A DNA stretch of 64,000 nt from Dyella jiangningensis (GTDB lineage Bacteria; Pseudomonadota; Gammaproteobacteria; Xanthomonadales; Rhodanobacteraceae). Location of the stretch: NCBI RefSeq assembly GCF_003264855.1, contig NZ_NFZS01000003.1, forward strand, positions 1-64,000. Reading direction: 5' to 3'. The translations under genes were made by a program, and so were the position numbers. Numbering within the stretch: the first letter of the stretch is position 1; the number at the start of each line of letters is the position of its first letter. Below, in pieces: positions 60,121-64,000 of the stretch. Under the pieces are notes generated by a model. The model saw only the letters and a program-made list of their open reading frames with translations. It was not told the DNA's origin and did not search any database.

Positions 60121-60741
60121 ATGCGCGCCCTGCGATGGATGATGTGCCTGCTCACGCTCGCCTGGAGCCCCGCCTGGGCCGGAAGCGGCATTCTCGGCCT
60201 CGACCACAAGTTGCCCTACGACGACAGCGGCATCTGGAAGCGCAGCAACCAGCAGATCCTCGCCTACGGCACCATCATCACGATCGCTGGTGGCGCGATC
60301 TGGCTGGGCGACCAGGACAAGCTCGGCGATACCTTCTGGCGCTCGGTGGATTCCATGGTCGTCACGGCGGCCAGCACCCAGGTGCTGAAGTGGACATTCC
60401 AGCGCGAACGCCCTTCGCAGACCGATTCCCCGAACCAGTGGTTCCAGGGCTGGCACGCGCAGAGTTTCCCCAGTGGCGAAGTGGCTTCCGTTACGGCGGC
60501 GGTGACGCCCCTCATGATCACTTACGGACACGACCATCCCTCGGTCTACCTGCTGGCCCTGATTCCCGCCTACGATGCCGTAGCACGCGTGAAGACCCAT
60601 GGACACTGGCAAAGCGACGTGATCGTCGGTGCGGCGATCGGCGCCGGCGTCGGCTACTGGGCGACCCATCGCGATTCCCCCTGGATCATTTCCCTGTTGC
60701 CCGGCGGTTTCCAGCTTGGCTATAGCCGTCACTTCGATTGA
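60121..60741 (+). CDS. PAP2-family phosphatase, copy 1
   Basis: A 206-aa protein with a signal peptide (MRALRWMMCLLTLAWSPAWA) and a PAP2 acid phosphatase domain. Motif C1 is K90-x6-R97-P in KWTFQRERP, and C3 is R156-x5-H162-x3-D166 in ARVKTHGHWQSD. Motif C2, normally PSGH, reads SFPSGE (E120), so the general-acid histidine is a glutamate. GGGAGG precedes the ATG. The next gene is a close paralogue on the same strand. Such enzymes act on lipid or isoprenoid phosphates at the periplasmic face, but the substrate here is unknown. Confidence 0.83.
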   Translation: MRALRWMMCLLTLAWSPAWAGSGILGLDHKLPYDDSGIWKRSNQQILAYGTIITIAGGAIWLGDQDKLGDTFWRSVDSMVVTAASTQVLKWTFQRERPSQTDSPNQWFQGWHAQSFPSGEVASVTAAVTPLMITYGHDHPSVYLLALIPAYDAVARVKTHGHWQSDVIVGAAIGAGVGYWATHRDSPWIISLLPGGFQLGYSRHFD

Positions 60742-60858
60742 GGCCTTTCCCCAGGCCCGCGCCGGCCTCGACTGACTCGACTCTAAGGCCGCGGAAAGAC
60801 GCCCTCGCTACAATTTCTTGCGACCATGGCGACCGCCGTGGACAGGGGAAATCAGCGA

Positions 60859-61479
60859 GTGCGTATCTTCAGACTGGCCGCTCTGGCCATGGCCGTCGCG
60901 AGTGGCGCGGCCCAGGCCGGAGGTGGTCCCTTCGGCATCGATCACACTGTTCATTACGACAACAGCGGCATCTGGAAGCGAAGCAACCAGAACATGCTTT
61001 TCTACGGCACGGTGCTCACCGTCGGTGGTGGCGCACTCTGGCTGGGCGACCAGGACAAGCTGGGCGATACGTTCTGGCGATCCGCCGATGCGATGGTCAC
61101 GACGGCCATCGCCACGCAGACCATGAAGTGGATCTTCCAGCGCGAGCGTCCCTCGCAGACCAACGATCCCGACAAATTCTTCCAGGGCTGGGGAGCGCAC
61201 AGTTTTCCCAGCAATGAAGTGGGTGCCATCACGGCAGCGGTGACGCCGTTCATTGCCACCTATGGCGACGAGCATCCGTCGGCCTATCTCCTTGCGTTGC
61301 TGCCCACGTATGCCGCCGTGGCTCGCGTGAAGACGCACGGGCATTGGCAAAGCGATGTGCTCGTGGGAGCGGCCATTGGCACCGGCATGGGCCTGTGGGC
61401 GATGCACCGCGAATCGCCGTGGACGTTGAGCCTGCTGCCGAACGGGTTTCAGCTCGGCTACTCGCGGCATTTCGATTGA
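60859..61479 (+). CDS. PAP2-family phosphatase, copy 2
   Basis: A 206-aa paralogue of the preceding gene, ending LGYSRHFD like it. The GTG at 60859 follows AGGGG and gives a signal peptide (MRIFRLAALAMAVASGAAQA) aligning with copy 1 and exactly the same length; an ATG at 60826 would add 11 residues. C1 is KWIFQRERP, C3 ARVKTHGHWQSD, and C2 reads SFPSNE, again without histidine. The 117-bp gap between the copies has no terminator. Tandem duplication is clear. Confidence 0.83.
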   Translation: MRIFRLAALAMAVASGAAQAGGGPFGIDHTVHYDNSGIWKRSNQNMLFYGTVLTVGGGALWLGDQDKLGDTFWRSADAMVTTAIATQTMKWIFQRERPSQTNDPDKFFQGWGAHSFPSNEVGAITAAVTPFIATYGDEHPSAYLLALLPTYAAVARVKTHGHWQSDVLVGAAIGTGMGLWAMHRESPWTLSLLPNGFQLGYSRHFD

Positions 61480-61522
61480 GACAAACGGCCCCGGGCATGA
61501 GGTGCCCGGGGTGCGCGCCGCA

Positions 61523-61933
61523 TCAGCGGTGCAGATCGCCGGCAGACTCCGGCTGGTATTCGATCTCGAGCACGCGCAGGCGGCGCGTGCGACCGTCCGG
61601 CATGGGCCATTCGATGTGCTGGCCCACGGCCATGCCGAGCAATGCGCTGCCGACCGGTGCAAGGATGGAAACCGTGCCGGGCGCGCCTGCACCCGAGGGA
61701 TAGACCAGGCTTACCGTCAACTCGTCGCTGCTGTTCTCGTCTTCGAAGGTGACGACGGAGTTCATGGTCACCACGTCGCCCGGCACCTGGGACGGCTCCA
61801 CCACCTCGGCGCGATCCAGCTCCGCGCGCAGCGCGTCGTACTGCGCCAGCTGCGTGTGAGGCATGCGCTCGAGCAATGCTTCGATGCGCTCCAGATCGAG
61901 ACGTGAAACGACGATGGGTGGCTTGCTGTTCAT
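61523..61933 (-). CDS. rnk: Nucleoside diphosphate kinase regulator Rnk (GreA/GreB-like)
   Basis: A 136-aa protein, the same length as E. coli Rnk, which binds RNA polymerase and was found as a regulator of Ndk and polysaccharide levels. It has a short N-terminal helix pair (about 10-45, RLDLERIEALLERMPHTQLA) and a C-terminal FKBP-like domain (VVTFEDENSSDELTVSLVYP, PDGRTRRLRVLEIEYQPES). AGGAG precedes ATG 61933. A terminator-like hairpin with a T-run lies in its leader. It is convergent with the PAP2 gene. Confidence 0.9.
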   Translation of the reverse strand: MNSKPPIVVSRLDLERIEALLERMPHTQLAQYDALRAELDRAEVVEPSQVPGDVVTMNSVVTFEDENSSDELTVSLVYPSGAGAPGTVSILAPVGSALLGMAVGQHIEWPMPDGRTRRLRVLEIEYQPESAGDLHR

Positions 61934-61981
61934 GATGACTCCTGTCGGCGGACACCGTGGCGTCCGCTCGTGATGACCTGA

Positions 61982-62021
61982 AAAAAAACGACGCGCCGGG
62001 ACGAAACCGTCCCGGCGCGTC
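61982..62021 (-). terminator. Terminator-like hairpin in the rnk leader (minus strand)
   Basis: On the minus strand a 13-bp stem ACGCGCCGGGACG / CGTCCCGGCGCGT with a GTTT loop (61992-62021) is followed by CGTTTTTTTTCAGG. It lies about 50 bp ahead of the rnk start codon. No upstream gene on that strand needs it: the MFS gene upstream reads the other way. It could be an attenuator or the end of a small RNA. Confidence 0.7.
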
Positions 62022-62183
62022 TGGGCGATGTTCAACCTGTCGCGGTCGAAGCCTGCCAGAGCCCGCCGCATTCGCGCCGCGTTTGACGTCACGCGCACAC
62101 GCGGGCCCTAAGATGAAACAGCACTGACTTTGGACGCGACGGCTGCCGAAAGCAAGCTGTCACAGCAGGTATCATTAAGGTCC

Positions 62184-63659
62184 ATGCCCGAGCACATTCC
62201 TGCCACGGAGGCCAACCTCCCCGTTCCGCCCCCTGGCGAAGAGGCGTCGCTACCCGTCACGCCGCCCGTGTCGCCGCCAGACCGCTACCGTGGCTTGATC
62301 TGGCTGGTCGCCGCCGCGTTCTTCATGCAGGCGCTGGACTCGACCATCGTCAACACGGCCGTGCCGGCGATGGCCGACGCGCTCAACGTAACGCCACTGG
62401 GCATGCGCACCGCGCTGACCAGCTACGTGCTGACATTGGCGATCTTCATTCCCGCAAGCCCCTGGCTTTGCGACCGCTTCGGCACGCGGCTCATCTTTGC
62501 GGCCGCCATCGGCACGTTCACCGTGGGCTCGCTGCTGTGCGGCATCGCCCAGACGCTGCCCCAGCTCGTCGCCGCCCGCGTGCTGCAGGGCCTTGGTGGC
62601 GCCGCGCTGATGCCGGTGGGCCGTTACGTGCTCGTGCGCAGCATCGACAAGCGGGACTTCGTGAAGTCGATGAGCACGGTAGCCACCGTAGGCCTGCTCG
62701 GCTCGGTGCTTGGCCCCCTGCTCGGCGGTGCGTTGGCGCAGTACACCTCGTGGCGACTGATCTTCCTCATCAACGTGCCGGTCGGCATCGTCGGCATGTG
62801 GATGAACCGGCGAGACATGCCCGACTATCGCCTGGACGAGCCGCACAAGTTCGACATCATGGGCTTCCTGCTCTTCGCGGCCGCGTCGGCCATGCTGTTG
62901 ACGGCCTCGGAAGTGGCGAGCGGCGGAAGCGTGCAGTGGCCGCGCATCGGTGCCTATGGCGTGCTCGCGATCGTGTTCGGCTGCATCTACGTATGGCACA
63001 GCCGGCGTACCGATCATCCGGTGGCCGACCTCAGCCTGTTGCGCGTGCGCAGCGTGTGGGTATCGCTGGCGGGCAACCTGTTCACGCGCCTGGGCGTCTC
63101 GGGCATGTTCCTGCTGCTGGTGCTGTTCCTGCAGGTCGGTTGCGGCTGGTCGCCGTTGATGGCGGGCCTGATGATGGTGCCGCAGGCGCTGGGCTCGATC
63201 ACCGCGAAGTGGGGCATCAACCGCTTGCTCAACCTGTTCGGCTATCGCCGGCTGCTGTTCACCAACACGCTGGTCGTCGCGGTGCTGCTGGCGTCGTTCT
63301 CGCTGCTGGGCAAAGGCTCGCCGATGTGGCTGATCGCCCTCATGGTGTTCGTCTATGGTGGCTTCATGGGCATGCAGTACACCGCCATGAACACGCTGAT
63401 CTACAACGACCTGGACGTGAAGTACGCTTCGCAGGCGTCGTCCATGGCCTCGACCGCGCAGTACCTGTCGATGAGCTTCGGCATCGCGCTGGCCTCGCTG
63501 CTGATGGAAGCGCTGCTGCAAGGGCACGCGCACGACGATTACGTCCCCGCGTTCCGCTGGACGGTGTTGCTGCTCGGCGTGGTGACGGCCACGGCCAGCT
63601 GGGTGTTCAGTCGACTGACGCCCGACAGCGGCATGCGATCTTCACGTGCGGCCGATTGA
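62184..63659 (+). CDS. MFS transporter, DHA2 (EmrB/QacA) drug:H+ antiporter family
   Basis: A 491-aa inner-membrane transporter with about fourteen helices, the EmrB/QacA arrangement. Motifs: MQALDSTIVNTAVPAMADAL (motif D1 of DHA2), DRFGTRLIFAAAIGTFTVGS, then RVLQGLGGAALMPVGR, GPLLGGALAQYTSWRLIFLI. ATG 62184 follows AAGG; a longer TTG start at 62130 is less likely. It is divergent from rnk and its hairpin. Drug or metabolite substrate unknown. No EmrA-like partner is seen. Confidence 0.9.
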   Translation: MPEHIPATEANLPVPPPGEEASLPVTPPVSPPDRYRGLIWLVAAAFFMQALDSTIVNTAVPAMADALNVTPLGMRTALTSYVLTLAIFIPASPWLCDRFGTRLIFAAAIGTFTVGSLLCGIAQTLPQLVAARVLQGLGGAALMPVGRYVLVRSIDKRDFVKSMSTVATVGLLGSVLGPLLGGALAQYTSWRLIFLINVPVGIVGMWMNRRDMPDYRLDEPHKFDIMGFLLFAAASAMLLTASEVASGGSVQWPRIGAYGVLAIVFGCIYVWHSRRTDHPVADLSLLRVRSVWVSLAGNLFTRLGVSGMFLLLVLFLQVGCGWSPLMAGLMMVPQALGSITAKWGINRLLNLFGYRRLLFTNTLVVAVLLASFSLLGKGSPMWLIALMVFVYGGFMGMQYTAMNTLIYNDLDVKYASQASSMASTAQYLSMSFGIALASLLMEALLQGHAHDDYVPAFRWTVLLLGVVTATASWVFSRLTPDSGMRSSRAAD

Positions 63660-63722
63660 GCGGCGCGCCTGGACGCAAACAGGTAGCATGCACGGCATCG
63701 TCCTTGGGCCGCGCGACATCGC

Positions 63723-64000
63723 ATGCATCACGCCAGTGACATCCTGCTCACGCTCTTCATCGTCTTCATCGCCGCCCAGATCGGCGGCGAGATCGCACAA
63801 CGCCTGAAATTGCCCGGCGTGGTCGGCGAAATCGCCGCCGGCTGCGTGGTGGGACCGTCGGTGCTCGGCTGGATCACGCCGGAGCAGATCGCATCGGGAA
63901 CGCCGCTGGACGTGCTGGCGGAGATCGGCGTGGTGCTGCTGTTGTTTGCGGTAGGCCTGGAGACGCGTCTCGAAGATCTCAAGAAGGTCGGCAAGGTCGC
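63723..64000 (+). CDS. Monovalent cation:proton antiporter (CPA2/KefB-type), N-terminal part
   Basis: An open frame of 92 codons from ATG 63723 running off the right edge. It reads MHHASDILLTLFIVFIAAQI, then GEIAQRLKLPGVVGEIAAGC and VVGPSVLGWITP, LAEIGVVLLLFAVGLETRLE, the start of the Na/H exchanger domain of CPA2 transporters. The first two helices and the GxxxG-like VVGPSVLG are typical. It is on the same strand as the MFS gene, 64 bp downstream. The C-terminal TrkA-N domain that would define KefB/C type cannot be seen. Confidence 0.83.
   Translation, partial: MHHASDILLTLFIVFIAAQIGGEIAQRLKLPGVVGEIAAGCVVGPSVLGWITPEQIASGTPLDVLAEIGVVLLLFAVGLETRLEDLKKVGKV

Overview
The window is high-GC DNA from a gammaproteobacterium. 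The housekeeping order (serC-pheA-aroA; kdsB, low-molecular-weight phosphatase, uvrC, pgsA; infA facing clpA/clpS; rlmN-pilF-rodZ-yfgM-bamB-der) and dispersed TGTAGGAGCGCACC-type palindromes suggest the Xanthomonadales, probably Rhodanobacteraceae (Dyella, Luteibacter or Rhodanobacter-like). The genus is an inference. No rRNA or CRISPR array was seen. One tRNA (Gly-GCC) is present.

Bases 1 to about 14148 are the right-hand part of an integrated element inserted at the 3' end of guaA, a known hotspot for P4-type integrases. Its left end lies outside the window. Backbone genes are a ParB-like protein (cut by the window edge), a DUF932 protein, a DUF2958 protein, an AlpA-type regulator and a tyrosine integrase. 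Between backbone and integrase lies cargo that looks like a defence module. One operon encodes a DUF5623 protein and a PD-(D/E)XK nuclease-like/P-loop NTPase fusion. Diverging from it are a protein sharing the DUF5623 protein's N-terminal module and a protein with an Abi_C-like C-terminus. The NTPase gene has been split by an IS481-family element (4841-6006, 7-bp target duplication); removing the IS restores one 797-codon frame. Two copies of a multi-hairpin non-coding element lie in the backbone.

Bases 14149-27553 are core genes, mostly on the minus strand: guaA and guaB (GMP synthesis), folD, a GNAT acetyltransferase, a rhodanese-MoeB fusion, the overlapping run rlmN-pilF-rodZ and yfgM-bamB-der (ribosome modification, pilus and cell-shape assembly, outer-membrane assembly, ribosome GTPase), and ndk.

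Bases 27711-32262 form a fatty-acid degradation locus: a PsrA-like TetR repressor with two operator palindromes, a FadN-type bifunctional enzyme and a thiolase. Next come a DUF202 protein, a DUF2058 protein, an SDR/AraC/2OG-oxygenase group, a CycA-type amino-acid permease and tRNA-Gly. Bases 38049-48413 carry pgsA, uvrC, a phosphatase, an unusual pilin-like protein, kdsB, aroA, pheA, serC, an FHA protein, a PHA-system protein and infA.

Bases 48435-64000 carry clpA/clpS, a Nudix-mnmA-hflD operon, two MFS transporters, aquaporin, a VOC protein, epmA, ligA, tandem PAP2 phosphatases with an altered catalytic motif, rnk with a terminator-like hairpin in its leader, and the start of a cation/proton antiporter.
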